Assembly (NCBI GenBank): GCA_041398785.1
Contig: JAWKUA010000029.1
Span: forward strand, 6,931-70,930
Source of the DNA: Planctomycetaceae bacterium
GTDB lineage: Bacteria; Planctomycetota; Planctomycetia; Planctomycetales; Planctomycetaceae
Direction of reading: 5' to 3'
Length of the DNA stretch: 64,000 nucleotides
Part shown: in pieces, positions 9,665 to 19,009 of the stretch
Position numbering within the stretch: position 1 is the stretch's first letter
Layout of the letters: each line of letters starts with the position of its first letter
Program-made: the position numbers and the translations under genes
Notes under the pieces: model-generated
What the model was told of the DNA's origin: nothing
Database searches by the model: none
What the model saw: the letters and a program-made list of their open reading frames with translations, nothing else

Positions 9665-10696
9665 ATGCGAAGAAACGTTGTTTGCGGGCGGATCGGGCTG
9701 ACGGCGCTGGCACTGGCCACGGCTGCCATATTGGTTCCGGAACACGCCGAAGCCGGGAGGAATCGTGGTCGGGGAAGCAGCGGTTCCTATGGCTCCAGCG
9801 GGTCCTACGGTTCGAGTGGCTCCAGTGGTTCCTACGGGTCGAACGGCTCCAGCGGCTCTTATGGCTCCAGTGGTTCTTCCGGTGGAGTCTACAGCAGCTA
9901 CGGTTCCAGTGGCTCTTCAGGTTCAAGCGGCTCATCCGGTTCGCGAGCGACTCGCGTCGCTCAGCGAGAAGCGCGGCGGGAGGCTCGCCGATCGCGCGGC
10001 AGCAGCGGATCATCCGGCTCATCAGGAAGCTATGGTTCCAGCGGGTCTTCGGGAGGAAGCTACGCGAGCTATGGTTCCGGCGGTTCGACCGGTTCTTCGG
10101 GCGGCTACGGTTCCGGCGGTTCCTCGGGCGGCTATTCGTCGGGAAGCTATTCGTCCGGCGGTTACAGTTCGAGCGGCGGCTACAGTTCAAGTGGCGGATA
10201 CAGTTCAAGTGGCGGATACAGTTCCGTCGGCAGCGGTTCGGGTGGATATTCTTCGAACGGCGCTGGTTCCGGAGGCGGATACGTCAGCGTAAGTTCAATG
10301 TCGTCAGGTCAGTCGACGTACGCGGCGTCGCAGGTTGCGTCACCAACCATCGCCACCCGTCAGGCTCAGCCCGCTTCCGCAACGCCGGCAGTCCCGTCAT
10401 CACAGGCGCCGCAGAAGGACCTCAGCATTGCGATGCTGGTCGTTCAGGTGCCGGAAGATGCCGTTGTGTATCTTGTTGGCAAAAAGATGACGATCACCGG
10501 ACGCGAACGCCATTTCCGCATCCCGATTCCGGATCCATCGCGGGAGTACTCGTATCCGGTCCGTGTCGACGTTGTGCGCAACGGAGAAACATTGACGAGC
10601 GAAACGACGCATCAGCTTCGCGGCGGACAGCAGATCAGCGTTGTGATTTCCGAATCGGAAACCGACGGCGAACTGGTGGCCGTTGCGATGCGGTAG
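9665..10696 (+). CDS. Secreted Ser/Gly/Tyr-rich low-complexity protein with C-terminal TIGR03000 domain
   Basis: 343 residues. The start at 9665 has AAGGAG 6 bases upstream. Residues 1-30 are a signal peptide (LTALALATAAILVPEHAEA). Residues about 35-215 are low-complexity repeats of the GSSGSYGSSG type. They are interrupted near residues 95-115 by a basic island (RATRVAQREARREARRSRG). The last 85 residues (VQVPEDAVVYLVGKKMTITG to VAVAMR) match TIGR03000, a small domain known mainly from planctomycetes. An envelope or extracellular matrix role is inferred. The upstream promoter and strong terminator show it is transcribed alone. Confidence 0.85.
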   Translation: MRRNVVCGRIGLTALALATAAILVPEHAEAGRNRGRGSSGSYGSSGSYGSSGSSGSYGSNGSSGSYGSSGSSGGVYSSYGSSGSSGSSGSSGSRATRVAQREARREARRSRGSSGSSGSSGSYGSSGSSGGSYASYGSGGSTGSSGGYGSGGSSGGYSSGSYSSGGYSSSGGYSSSGGYSSSGGYSSVGSGSGGYSSNGAGSGGGYVSVSSMSSGQSTYAASQVASPTIATRQAQPASATPAVPSSQAPQKDLSIAMLVVQVPEDAVVYLVGKKMTITGRERHFRIPIPDPSREYSYPVRVDVVRNGETLTSETTHQLRGGQQISVVISESETDGELVAVAMR

Positions 10697-10723
10697 ATTC
10701 GATCACGGTTGAGATATTTGTTC

Positions 10724-10756
10724 AGGAGGGGCGGTTCGCTGCCCCTCCTTTTTTTT
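10724..10756 (+). terminator. Strong Rho-independent terminator
   Basis: A perfect 9 bp stem, AGGAGGGGC/GCCCCTCCT, with an 8-base loop and an 8-base T-run, 27 bases after the stop of the TIGR03000 gene. Confidence 0.92.
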
Positions 10757-10803
10757 GTCTGCGGCAAATGGATGCCGGCAGAGACCGGCAGAGATCCCTA
10801 TCT

Positions 10804-11427
10804 ATGGAAACCAACGGCCATCACCTGCCGCCCGGCGCGCCGAAAGCTGTTTTCGGCGAAGTCGTGGCGTCAATGGCTGAGGATCGACGGGCTTCGCGAC
10901 ACACGCTTCGTCGCATTGGCCGACTTGCTTTGAACACCTGGCTGGTGATCCACCTAACCGCCATCATCGCCGCTCCCGCGACGGTTGGTCCTTCGTCACA
11001 GTCAGCGCGGAAAGTGTGGGAGATTTTCAGCCCGTACCTGCAGGCCTGCTATCTGAATCATGGCTTCCACTATTTCGCTCCTCAGCCGGGAAGCAGCCAT
11101 CTGGTTTCCTGGACCGCGACGATGGCTGATGGTTCGACAAAGTCCGGGGTGTTCCCCAATCCTGAAATCCAGCCCAGGCTGCTTTACCACCGACACTTCA
11201 TGCTGTCGGAATTCCTGGGAAACGCGGACCCGGAACTTCAACAGCAGGTCATTCGCAGCTACGCCCGCAATCTGTGCCGCGAACACAGCGCCGTATCCGT
11301 TTCCGTTTCACTCGTCCGACATGACCTGCCGACGATGGAACGAGTTCGTGCCGGAGGAACCCTGGAGGACGGAGATCTTTACGAAGAACAGCCTCTGGGA
11401 ATGTTCCGATGGGACGAACTGCAGTGA
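10804..11427 (+). CDS. Membrane-anchored hypothetical protein paired with an HTTM protein
   Basis: About 207 residues with one N-terminal membrane helix (LALNTWLVIHLTAIIAAPAT). A predicted extracytoplasmic domain then has FSPYLQACYLNHGFHYFAPQPGSSHLVSW. That pattern (a Tyr/Trp-rich segment ending FAPxPxxSH) resembles the DUF5819-type proteins commonly encoded next to HTTM proteins. Its 3' end overlaps the HTTM gene by 19 bases, which suggests coupled translation. The start is uncertain: ATGs at 10768, 10804 and 10873 are all in frame and none has a strong ribosome site. Function unknown; probably a partner or regulator of the HTTM protein. Confidence 0.7.
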   Translation: METNGHHLPPGAPKAVFGEVVASMAEDRRASRHTLRRIGRLALNTWLVIHLTAIIAAPATVGPSSQSARKVWEIFSPYLQACYLNHGFHYFAPQPGSSHLVSWTATMADGSTKSGVFPNPEIQPRLLYHRHFMLSEFLGNADPELQQQVIRSYARNLCREHSAVSVSVSLVRHDLPTMERVRAGGTLEDGDLYEEQPLGMFRWDELQ

Positions 11428-13052
11428 CGCTTTCCGGCGACCCCGGTCCGGAGGAAGCCGGCGGCAAGGCACCAGCCCATGTGCCCGGAGACGTCCACCA
11501 GGACGCGGCGAGTCGGCCGCTTCTGTCACGAGTCATGTCGGCCGGCGCGACCGTGGCCGGCGCATGGAACCGGTTCTGGTATTCGCCGAGCGATCCGACC
11601 GTGCTGTGCCTTCTCCGCTGGCTGGCAGGCGGAATGCTGCTGTACACGCACATCGTCTGGGGTCTGAATCTGTCAGCGTTTTTCGGGTCGGCGGGATGGC
11701 ACAGTCCGGAGCTGCTGAAAGTTGTTCAGGAAGGAAGCCTGATGCCTTCGTTCCTGTCGTATGTGCCTGACCGATACCTGTTGGCCGTGCATTCGGTGTG
11801 CCTTGTGATTCTGGCGATGTTCTGGATCGGACTGGCGACGCGAGTCACATCGGTGCTGTCTCTGGTCATCACGATTTCGTACTGCCATCGGGCACTACTG
11901 GCGAATTTCGGTCTGGATCAGCTGAATGCCATTCTGTGCCTGTATCTGTGCATTGGCCCCAGCGGAGCGATGCTGTCCGCGGACCGGCTGCTGTCTGTGT
12001 GGCGAGCAACACGCCGGGCCGCGAGTCAGGGCGCCGCATTCGTTGCCCCGCCGATCCCGTCAAGCAGCGCGTCAAATCTGGCCATACGGCTGATCCAGAT
12101 TCATTTCTGCGTCATCTATACGTTTGCCGGTTTGTCCAAGCTGCAGGGCCCGGCGTGGTGGAACGGTGAAGCCGTCTGGCTGGCGTTTGCCAACCTGGAG
12201 TACCAGTCGTTCGATATGACATGGATCGCGTGGTATCCGTGGATCGGTGAATTGCTGACTCACGGCACCATTGTGTGGGAAGTTTCGTTTGCCGCGCTGG
12301 TCTGGGTGCGCCCCGTACGTCCGATCGTGTTGCTGATCGGTTTCCTGCTGCACATCGGCATCGGCGGCATGATGGGGATGTGGACGTTCGGCCTGATCAT
12401 GATTTTCGGACACATCGCCTTCTGGCCGAAGCACTGGGTCTCCCGGCTTGTCGAAAGGTTGCCGACTTCCGAACAACTGCTGGGGCTCGTGGCGCCACCG
12501 GCGGCGTCGGTTCCTGCGCCGTTCGAACCTGGCGGCTCACCATTGCCAGCGTCGAAGTTCGCGCCGGCCGTCCTGTCGATTGAGTTGCTGGCCGATGACG
12601 CTGAGCAGGACTCGGCGGCGGACGAAGTCGTGTTTCAGCCGGAGCACGCCCCGACACTGATCTACGTCGATGGACAGCGAAGCCGGCGACTCGCCTGTCT
12701 GCAATACTTTCTGGATCACGGGTTCAAGTGTCTTTCCTCAGAAAGGTCCCGCGAAGCCCGGCTGTTGTGCGAAGCGTCAGAACCAGATGCCGTGATCATT
12801 ATGGGACGCGATCTGCCGGACAGTTCGATTGCGAAGCTCCCGTATCGGCTGAATTTGGAAGCAGGTCACCGGCCGATTTTTCTCGTGCTGACAAATCAGC
12901 AGTCGCGACGGCTCAATGGCCAGGTTCACGTTCCCGGTTGCCACGTACTGACCGGCGACGTCAGTCTGGGCAGGCTTCGCCGCGAGATTCAGGCTGTGCT
13001 CGCGACATCACAAAAACAGGCAATGCTGCTTCCGTCGGCAGGGCATTCCTGA
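11409..13052 (+). CDS. HTTM-domain polytopic membrane protein with a degenerate receiver-like C-terminus
   Basis: 547 residues. Residues about 55-345 contain the HTTM region with several membrane helices. It includes TVLCLLRWLAGGMLLYTHIVWGL, IQIHFCVIYTFAGLSKLQGPAWWNG and WEVSFAALVWVRPVRPIVLLIGFLLHIGIG. HTTM is the fold shared with vitamin K-dependent gamma-carboxylase; bacterial members mostly lack a known reaction. After a Pro/Ala-rich linker, residues about 420-540 look like a response-regulator receiver fold (TLIYVDGQRSRR, PDAVIIMGRDLP, PIFLVLTNQQ, HVLTGD). It lacks the usual acidic pocket and phospho-acceptor Asp, so it is probably not phosphorylated. It overlaps the gene before it. Confidence 0.8.
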   Translation: MGRTAVTLSGDPGPEEAGGKAPAHVPGDVHQDAASRPLLSRVMSAGATVAGAWNRFWYSPSDPTVLCLLRWLAGGMLLYTHIVWGLNLSAFFGSAGWHSPELLKVVQEGSLMPSFLSYVPDRYLLAVHSVCLVILAMFWIGLATRVTSVLSLVITISYCHRALLANFGLDQLNAILCLYLCIGPSGAMLSADRLLSVWRATRRAASQGAAFVAPPIPSSSASNLAIRLIQIHFCVIYTFAGLSKLQGPAWWNGEAVWLAFANLEYQSFDMTWIAWYPWIGELLTHGTIVWEVSFAALVWVRPVRPIVLLIGFLLHIGIGGMMGMWTFGLIMIFGHIAFWPKHWVSRLVERLPTSEQLLGLVAPPAASVPAPFEPGGSPLPASKFAPAVLSIELLADDAEQDSAADEVVFQPEHAPTLIYVDGQRSRRLACLQYFLDHGFKCLSSERSREARLLCEASEPDAVIIMGRDLPDSSIAKLPYRLNLEAGHRPIFLVLTNQQSRRLNGQVHVPGCHVLTGDVSLGRLRREIQAVLATSQKQAMLLPSAGHS

Positions 13053-13164
13053 CGCCGTACCGACGATTCTCGCCTTCACTGGCAGCATCATGACCGAAGA
13101 AAGCTAAACCGCAGTGTGGCAGCTGATCGGCAGCCCGGTTCGATTCCTTCCGGAGTTCTTCCAC

Positions 13165-14337
13165 GTGACACCGACACGATTGCAACTGAATCAACCAGTC
13201 GCGGCTTCGGCCATGCTTCTGACGCTGCTGCTGTGCTGCGGCTGCGCGGAGCGAATTGACAGTTGGTCGGAATTCGTTGAAGTCGCCTACCGGCATGAAC
13301 GCAACGGCGAACTGCCGGAAGCCGTCGCGGCCTACAGGAAGGCGCTGGAACTCGATCCGAAAGCGGCCGTGACCTGGTACGATCTGGGAGTCGCCTACGC
13401 GGGAATGGAGCAGTTTGAAGATGCCGTTGAGGCGTATTCGACGGCCATTCAGCTCGACCCTGAAATGGCACGAGCCTTCAATAACCGAGCAGCCGTGTTC
13501 GCAAGTCTGAAGCAGTTCGCAAAAGCCGTTGACGATTGTGACAACGCCATCGCATTGCAGCCGGACGACTTTCTGGCGTGGCGCAATCGAGGACTTGCGA
13601 AGCACGATCTGGGTCAGTTTGACGAAGCCATCACTGACTATGACGCGTCCATTCGGCTGAACGGCACGATCGCGGAAACCTATCACTTTCGCGGAAATGC
13701 CTATCTGGATCGGCTGCAGTGGCAGCGAGCCCTGGACGACTTTGACCGCGCGATCGAATTGACCCCGAATCTGGCTGCCGCATGGCTCAGCAGGGCCAAA
13801 GCGCTCAGTCATCTGGAACGTTCCCAGGACGTAACCGTCGCGCTTGCCAAAGCGGAGGAACTTGGCGCCGACATCAGTACGTTCGAACCGGCGCAGATTT
13901 CCACGGATATCGCTCCGCCGCCGACAGAGTTCACTGCCATCGCAAAGCACACGACGCCGGACGTTGATCCCCGTCGGCATGCCGTCGAATTTGTCCGCAA
14001 CTGGCTGACGAAAACGCAACACCGCGAAATTGCCGACTCCGGATTTCCATGGGATCTGCGAGACAGCGACGAAGAGATGTCGGCGGCCTACGTCGTGCGG
14101 ATTGTGAATTCCCGCGAAGGAGGCCACGACGTCCGGTTTCCAATCGAACAGCTTCAGAGCATCATGGAAGCGCGTGATATCCGCACCACTTTGATCGTTG
14201 TTCGGCCCGCGTCCGCGTCGGATGACACGTCGGCGAACCCGGCGTTTGAACTGGTCCGGACTCTGGAAGACTGGAAGCCCGACCTGACGGCGATGAGTCC
14301 CGTGGAATGGTCGCTGCCGGTCACGGAAGGCGACTGA
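13165..14337 (+). CDS. TPR-repeat lipoprotein
   Basis: About 390 residues. The N-terminus (ASAMLLTLLLCCGCAER) looks like a lipoprotein signal ending in a Cys-rich lipobox, so the protein is probably membrane-tethered. Residues about 40-225 carry five to six tetratricopeptide repeats with the usual core (EAVAAYRKALELDPKAAVTWYDLGVAY). The 150 residues that follow match no domain I recognise. GTG at 13165 is chosen as start because CGGAG lies 9 bases upstream and gives a normal signal peptide; a GTG at 13114 and an ATG at 13213 are also in frame. Likely a scaffold or assembly factor; partner unknown. Confidence 0.8.
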   Translation: MTPTRLQLNQPVAASAMLLTLLLCCGCAERIDSWSEFVEVAYRHERNGELPEAVAAYRKALELDPKAAVTWYDLGVAYAGMEQFEDAVEAYSTAIQLDPEMARAFNNRAAVFASLKQFAKAVDDCDNAIALQPDDFLAWRNRGLAKHDLGQFDEAITDYDASIRLNGTIAETYHFRGNAYLDRLQWQRALDDFDRAIELTPNLAAAWLSRAKALSHLERSQDVTVALAKAEELGADISTFEPAQISTDIAPPPTEFTAIAKHTTPDVDPRRHAVEFVRNWLTKTQHREIADSGFPWDLRDSDEEMSAAYVVRIVNSREGGHDVRFPIEQLQSIMEARDIRTTLIVVRPASASDDTSANPAFELVRTLEDWKPDLTAMSPVEWSLPVTEGD

Positions 14338-14389
14338 CACGACAGGCCGCGCCGTTCGCAGCGGCGATCGGAATTCGCAGCCTCGTCCG

Positions 14390-16321
14390 CTACAGCGACA
14401 TCAGTTCTTCCCAGCGCTTAAAGCACTCAGCCAGTTCCGACGTCACAGTTTCCAGTTCCTGTTTCGTGGCTGCGATTCGATCGCCGGATTCTCTGTACAG
14501 CGACGGATCCGCCATTAGCGCGTGCAGTTCGGCCTGGCGAGCTTCCAGCGCGTCGATACGTTCGGGAAGTTCATCCAGTTCGCGCTGATCCCGATAGCTG
14601 AGCTTCTTCGGCTTTGTGGTCGTGGTCGAAGCGCCGGCTGAAGTCGCCTTCGCGGCTGGTGCAGCGGCCGCGTTCGCCGGCTGTTTTTTCGGCAAAGTGG
14701 TTGCCGACGCTTCGGATTGTGCTTCCTTTTGACGCAGCCAGTCGTCGTAGCCGCCGTCATATTCCGTCACGACGCCGCTGCCTTCGAACACGATCGTGCT
14801 GGTCACAATGTTGTTCAGAAACGCCCGATCGTGGCTGACCAGCAGCAGCGTTCCCTGAAACTGAGGCAGCGTTTCTTCCAGCAGTTCCAGAGTTTCGACG
14901 TCCAGATCATTGGTCGGTTCGTCCAGCACCAGAACGTTTGCGGGTTTGGAAAGCAGCTTCGCCAGCAGCAGGCGATTGCGTTCTCCTCCGGAAAGGAACT
15001 CGACCCGCGTGTGGGCTCGATCGGGTGAGAACAGAAAATCCTGAAGGTAGCCCATCACATGTCGCTTGTTGCCGTCGATCAGCAGATGATCGGTGCCGTC
15101 ACTGATGTTTTCGCGAGCGGTCTTTGCCGGATCAAGCTGGCCGCGAAGCTGATCGAAGTAGGCCACGGACAGATTCGTTCCCAGCCGAACATAGCCGCTG
15201 TCGGGTTTGAGTTCTCCCAGCAGAATCTTCAGCAGTGTCGACTTTCCGATTCCATTCGGGCCGATGATGCCGACCTTATCGCCGCGCATCAGCGTGGTAG
15301 TGAAATCGCGGATCAGCGGGTCGCCGCCGAAGCCGTGCGTAACGTTTTCGAGCTTCGCGACCAGTTGACCGGACTTCTCCGCCTGCTGAAGCTGCAGCTT
15401 TGCCGTACCGATCTGTTTTCGCCGTTCGGCGTGTTCCTGCCGCATCTTTTTCAAAGCTCGCACGCGGCCTTCATTGCGCGTTCGGCGGGCCTTGATGCCC
15501 TGTCGAATCCAGCGTTCTTCTTCGGCAAGCTTACGTTCAAAGTGAGCCTGCTCAATGGCTTCCGCGGCCAGCAGATCGTCGCGGCGCTTCAGAAATGTCT
15601 GATAATCGCACGTCCAGTCGAACAGCCGCCCGCGATCGACTTCGATAATCCTCCTCGCCAGTTCCTGCAGGAAGACACGGTCGTGCGTGACAAAGATCAG
15701 CGTCCCGTCGAAACGACTCAGGTAGTCCTGAAGCCAGAGAATCGAATCAATGTCCAGATGGTTGGTCGGTTCGTCCAGCAGCAGAATATCCGGCCGACGA
15801 ATCATCGCCCGCGCCAGCAGCACGCGGCGCTTCATTCCGGCGGACAGTTCAGCAAACGACGCATCAGACGGCAGCTGCATTTCCATCAGCAGGTTCTCAA
15901 GCTGATCTCCGGCGGACCATAAATCGGCATCCGCCAGACGATGACTGGCCGCTTCGTAAATGTCCTGCTGCTCTGCCGACAGCGACTCGCCGCGATGCAT
16001 CACAGTGTTCAGCCGCCGGTATTCGATCACCGCGTCGCTCAGGTCAGCAAACCCGCCGGCGGCGACTTCGAACGCGGACTGCTGCTCGACGACAGGGACA
16101 TCCTGCGTCAATTCGGCGATGACGGTGTCCTGTTCCAGGTCGATCGAACCGTCATCGGGCCGGAGACGCCCCGCCAGAATTTTTAGCAGTGTGGACTTGC
16201 CCGCTCCGTTGCGTCCCACCAGCCCGATCCGTTCACCGCGATCGATATGCAGCGTGACATCATCCAGCAGCGCCGGATGCGAATACGAAAACGTGACGTT
16301 TTTGAGACTCAGGATTGGCAT
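14390..16321 (-). CDS. uup: ABC-F family ATPase, Uup type
   Basis: 643 residues, a soluble twin-ATPase that acts on ribosomes or DNA metabolism rather than transport. Domain 1 has Walker A GRNGAGKST and Walker B ILLLDEPTNHLD, with a divergent signature LSAGMKRR. The linker holds KARRTRNEGRVRALKKMR, the Uup/ABC-F interdomain signature. Domain 2 has GPNGIGKST, LSGGERNR and VLVLDEPTNDLD. A low-complexity Ala/Thr segment and a C-terminal coiled coil (about 590-643) match Uup, whose tail binds DNA. The start at 16321 (MPILSLKNVTFSY) is the family N-terminus; an ATG 27 bases upstream also exists. It is convergent with the TPR gene. Confidence 0.9.
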   Translation of the reverse strand: MPILSLKNVTFSYSHPALLDDVTLHIDRGERIGLVGRNGAGKSTLLKILAGRLRPDDGSIDLEQDTVIAELTQDVPVVEQQSAFEVAAGGFADLSDAVIEYRRLNTVMHRGESLSAEQQDIYEAASHRLADADLWSAGDQLENLLMEMQLPSDASFAELSAGMKRRVLLARAMIRRPDILLLDEPTNHLDIDSILWLQDYLSRFDGTLIFVTHDRVFLQELARRIIEVDRGRLFDWTCDYQTFLKRRDDLLAAEAIEQAHFERKLAEEERWIRQGIKARRTRNEGRVRALKKMRQEHAERRKQIGTAKLQLQQAEKSGQLVAKLENVTHGFGGDPLIRDFTTTLMRGDKVGIIGPNGIGKSTLLKILLGELKPDSGYVRLGTNLSVAYFDQLRGQLDPAKTARENISDGTDHLLIDGNKRHVMGYLQDFLFSPDRAHTRVEFLSGGERNRLLLAKLLSKPANVLVLDEPTNDLDVETLELLEETLPQFQGTLLLVSHDRAFLNNIVTSTIVFEGSGVVTEYDGGYDDWLRQKEAQSEASATTLPKKQPANAAAAPAAKATSAGASTTTTKPKKLSYRDQRELDELPERIDALEARQAELHALMADPSLYRESGDRIAATKQELETVTSELAECFKRWEELMSL

Positions 16322-16382
16322 GCGGCGGACTGTAGCCGCCCCCCGCATCTCCGTGAAGGGGTTCTGAACGCGCCACGCGGCT

Positions 16383-17792
16383 TCATTTCGCCGGATTCCG
16401 GACGATCCAGGCAGCCATTTCCCAGAGTTTTGGCGTCTTGCCCTGCCACAGAATTCCGGCTCGATAAATGCGGCTGGCGGCGGTGACGATCACGGCGGTG
16501 CTGACCAGCATGATCAGAATGCTGACCGCGATCTGCCAGAACGGAACGTTGGCACCTGTCGCCAGCCGTAACACCATCATCATGGGAGTTGAAGGGGGAA
16601 AGAAGGACAGCGCCAGTGCCAGAGTTCCGTTCGGTTCGCGGACGACGTTGAACCAAACCATCATCGGCAGCACCAGCATCATCCAGACGGGCATCAGCAG
16701 GCCCTGTGCTTCCTTAAGCTGACTCACGGAGGCTCCGATTGCCATGAAGATCGAACTGAAAAACAGCACGGCCAGAACCTGATAAATCACAAACCAGGGA
16801 ACGACGTGAAACGGAATGTTGTCGGCGTAGCCCTTGTAGTTCGCCAGCGCGTAGGCTCCGAAGCCGTAAAGCGAAAAGACGGTCAGCGAACCACCGACAT
16901 TGCCCAGCAGTTTTCCGGTCATCAGTTGCCGCGCGTTGGCTGATCCCAGCAGTACTTCGGTGATTCGCAGCGTCTTTTCTTCCAGAACACTTTCCAGCAT
17001 CGGCTGAGCGGACATCATCAGGATCATGAACATCAGCATCATGACGCCCATCGGCAGAAACAGGCTGGTCAGTTCATCCGGCTTCGCTTCGCTGACGATG
17101 CTGCCGCTGTCGTCTCTGGCGAACAGTCCGGCAGCCGCCACGGGAGCCTGGCGTTCGAGTTCCACGATCGTCTGCGGTGAAATTCCGGACTCCGTCAGGC
17201 GCCGTGTTCTGATGATCTGATTGATCGTTGTTTGTATCCAGCGTTTGACGTCGGACAGCGCCGCGTCTTCGGAGTAGTATTTCGATTCGGGAAGCTGCAG
17301 CGACTTCGGCTCGCTGAGATCCACTGCGGGAGGCTTCGTCAGGTCACCAGGAATCTCAACGAATGCGTGCAATCGTCCCGAGCGAACGTCGTCGGAAAGT
17401 TGCAGGCGCTGTTCGTCTCCAAAGTCCGCGGCGGGAAACGGTTCCAGCAGGTAGGTATTGATGTCGTCCAGGCCGAATTGTTCTTTGGCAGCCTTTTCTT
17501 CACGATCATGATCGGAAACGTCGGCAGTGGCATCACCCGTTGCAGTGCCCTGCAGAATCTGAGTAACCAGGTTCTTCTGATCGGCCGCCGCATTCAGCGC
17601 GTCGAAGAGTTCGCCGGTATGGTCAATGACTGCGATCCGGCGTACTTCCGACTTCTGCAGGCCCTTCAGCAGTCCGGGAATAAACATTCCTCCCGCCATC
17701 AGCACCGGCATCATGGCCAGTCCGATGATGAAAGCCTTGGTGCCGACCATCGCCTGGTATTCGCGGCGGGCAATCGTGAGGATCTTCTTCAT
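16383..17792 (-). CDS. ABC-2 type transporter permease (NatB-like)
   Basis: 469 residues. One N-terminal membrane helix (about 20-42) follows KKILTIARREYQAMVGTKAF, the usual opening of NatB-type permeases. A large extracytoplasmic domain of about 190 residues comes next, then about five helices in the C-terminal half, including LFLPMGVMMLMFMILMMSAQPMLESVLEEKT and the conserved ALRITEVLLGS-like segment. It forms the membrane part of an exporter with the ATPase gene upstream, whose stop overlaps this start (ATGA). NatAB-type systems export sodium or lipophilic compounds; the cargo here is not determined. Confidence 0.87.
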   Translation of the reverse strand: MKKILTIARREYQAMVGTKAFIIGLAMMPVLMAGGMFIPGLLKGLQKSEVRRIAVIDHTGELFDALNAAADQKNLVTQILQGTATGDATADVSDHDREEKAAKEQFGLDDINTYLLEPFPAADFGDEQRLQLSDDVRSGRLHAFVEIPGDLTKPPAVDLSEPKSLQLPESKYYSEDAALSDVKRWIQTTINQIIRTRRLTESGISPQTIVELERQAPVAAAGLFARDDSGSIVSEAKPDELTSLFLPMGVMMLMFMILMMSAQPMLESVLEEKTLRITEVLLGSANARQLMTGKLLGNVGGSLTVFSLYGFGAYALANYKGYADNIPFHVVPWFVIYQVLAVLFFSSIFMAIGASVSQLKEAQGLLMPVWMMLVLPMMVWFNVVREPNGTLALALSFFPPSTPMMMVLRLATGANVPFWQIAVSILIMLVSTAVIVTAASRIYRAGILWQGKTPKLWEMAAWIVRNPAK

Positions 17793-18694
17793 GGAGTTCC
17801 GCCGGTCTGAGCAATTCGGACGAAAATGTTGTGCAGCGACGGTCGCAGCAGTTCGAAGTGTTCGACCTGAGCGCAGCTGACCAGAGCATTCAGGACGTCA
17901 TTGGTTCGACAAGGGTCGGAAAGTGTCAGAATCGTGTGGGCACCTTCCTTTTCTGCTGATTCCACAGCCGGCAGCCTGTCGGGAATCGTCTGGCCTTCAG
18001 CAAGCCGCACCTTGATCTGATCGGCGGGATACTGCCGCTGAATCTCGTCGATCGATCCGTCCAGCACTTTTCGGCCTTCGCAGATCATGAACACGGTGTC
18101 GCACAGGCGTTCCGCGACGTCCATGTCGTGAGTCGAAAAGATGATCGTGGTGCCCTGACTGCGAAGTTCCAGAATCGCGTTCCGCAGGACTTCCAGGTTG
18201 ACAGGATCCAGGCCGCTGAACGGCTCATCCAGAATCAACAGCCGGGGCCTGGCGACGACGGCGGCCATGAACTGCACCTTCTGCGACATGCCTTTTGAGA
18301 GACCGTCAATTCTGCGGCTTCCCCAGTCGGCGGCTCCCAGTTTCTCCAGCCAGTTCGTGATGTCGGTCTGGCAGTCATAGTGACCCTTCAGGCGAGCGTA
18401 ATACGTCAGCAGGTCGCGCACCTTCATCCGGCGATAGAGACCGCGTTCCTCCGGAAGATAGCCGATACGGTCGTCGGCACAGGTCCCGGATTCCTGCCCC
18501 AGCACTTCCAGACGACCGTCGTCCGGGTCAAAGATCCGCAGGATCATGCGAATTGTCGTCGTCTTTCCCGATCCATTCGGACCGATGAAGCCGTGGATGG
18601 AACCCTGCAGAACGTTCAGGTCCAGAGAATCCACGGCGGTCACATTGCCAAACCGCTTGGTGACTCCGGACAACCTGACAGCACACTCCGACAT
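17789..18694 (-). CDS. ABC transporter ATP-binding protein (NatA-like)
   Basis: 301 residues. Walker A is GPNGSGKTT, the Q-loop region YLPEERGLYRRMKV, signature LSKGMSQKVQF, Walker B LLILDEPFSGLD and switch His in STHD. YLPEERGLY is characteristic of the NatA/YhaQ group, and the C-terminal 80 residues fit the DUF4162 regulatory tail. The start at 18694 (MSECAVRLSGVTKRFG) is chosen over an upstream ATG at 18862 because it begins at the domain edge and GGAGAT precedes it. It powers the permease encoded immediately downstream. The 315 bases upstream (18695-19009) hold no recognisable gene or repeat. Confidence 0.9.
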   Translation of the reverse strand: MSECAVRLSGVTKRFGNVTAVDSLDLNVLQGSIHGFIGPNGSGKTTTIRMILRIFDPDDGRLEVLGQESGTCADDRIGYLPEERGLYRRMKVRDLLTYYARLKGHYDCQTDITNWLEKLGAADWGSRRIDGLSKGMSQKVQFMAAVVARPRLLILDEPFSGLDPVNLEVLRNAILELRSQGTTIIFSTHDMDVAERLCDTVFMICEGRKVLDGSIDEIQRQYPADQIKVRLAEGQTIPDRLPAVESAEKEGAHTILTLSDPCRTNDVLNALVSCAQVEHFELLRPSLHNIFVRIAQTGGTP

Positions 18695-19009
18695 CGATGG
18701 TTGATCTCCGAAACTGATTTTTTCCTGCGGGGAGCGATCGTGCGGGCCGGTTCCGTTTGGTGCCGCTTCGTGTAAGGCACTTTCAGGAACGGTGACTGAC
18801 ACCGGCCGGATCACCGCGATTGAGTGAATTCCGAGGTGACGGCCGGGAGGCAGTCCGGACACCCCGAAACATCATTCGCAGGCCGGCATTCGCAATTTGC
18901 ATCAAATTGCGGGATTCGCGACGTTTGCCGACCCGCCCGCGCGGCACCGCTGTTCCCCCCGTCGAACCGCCCGACGGGAGACACGACTGCGATGCTTCCT
19001 CGCTTTGTT

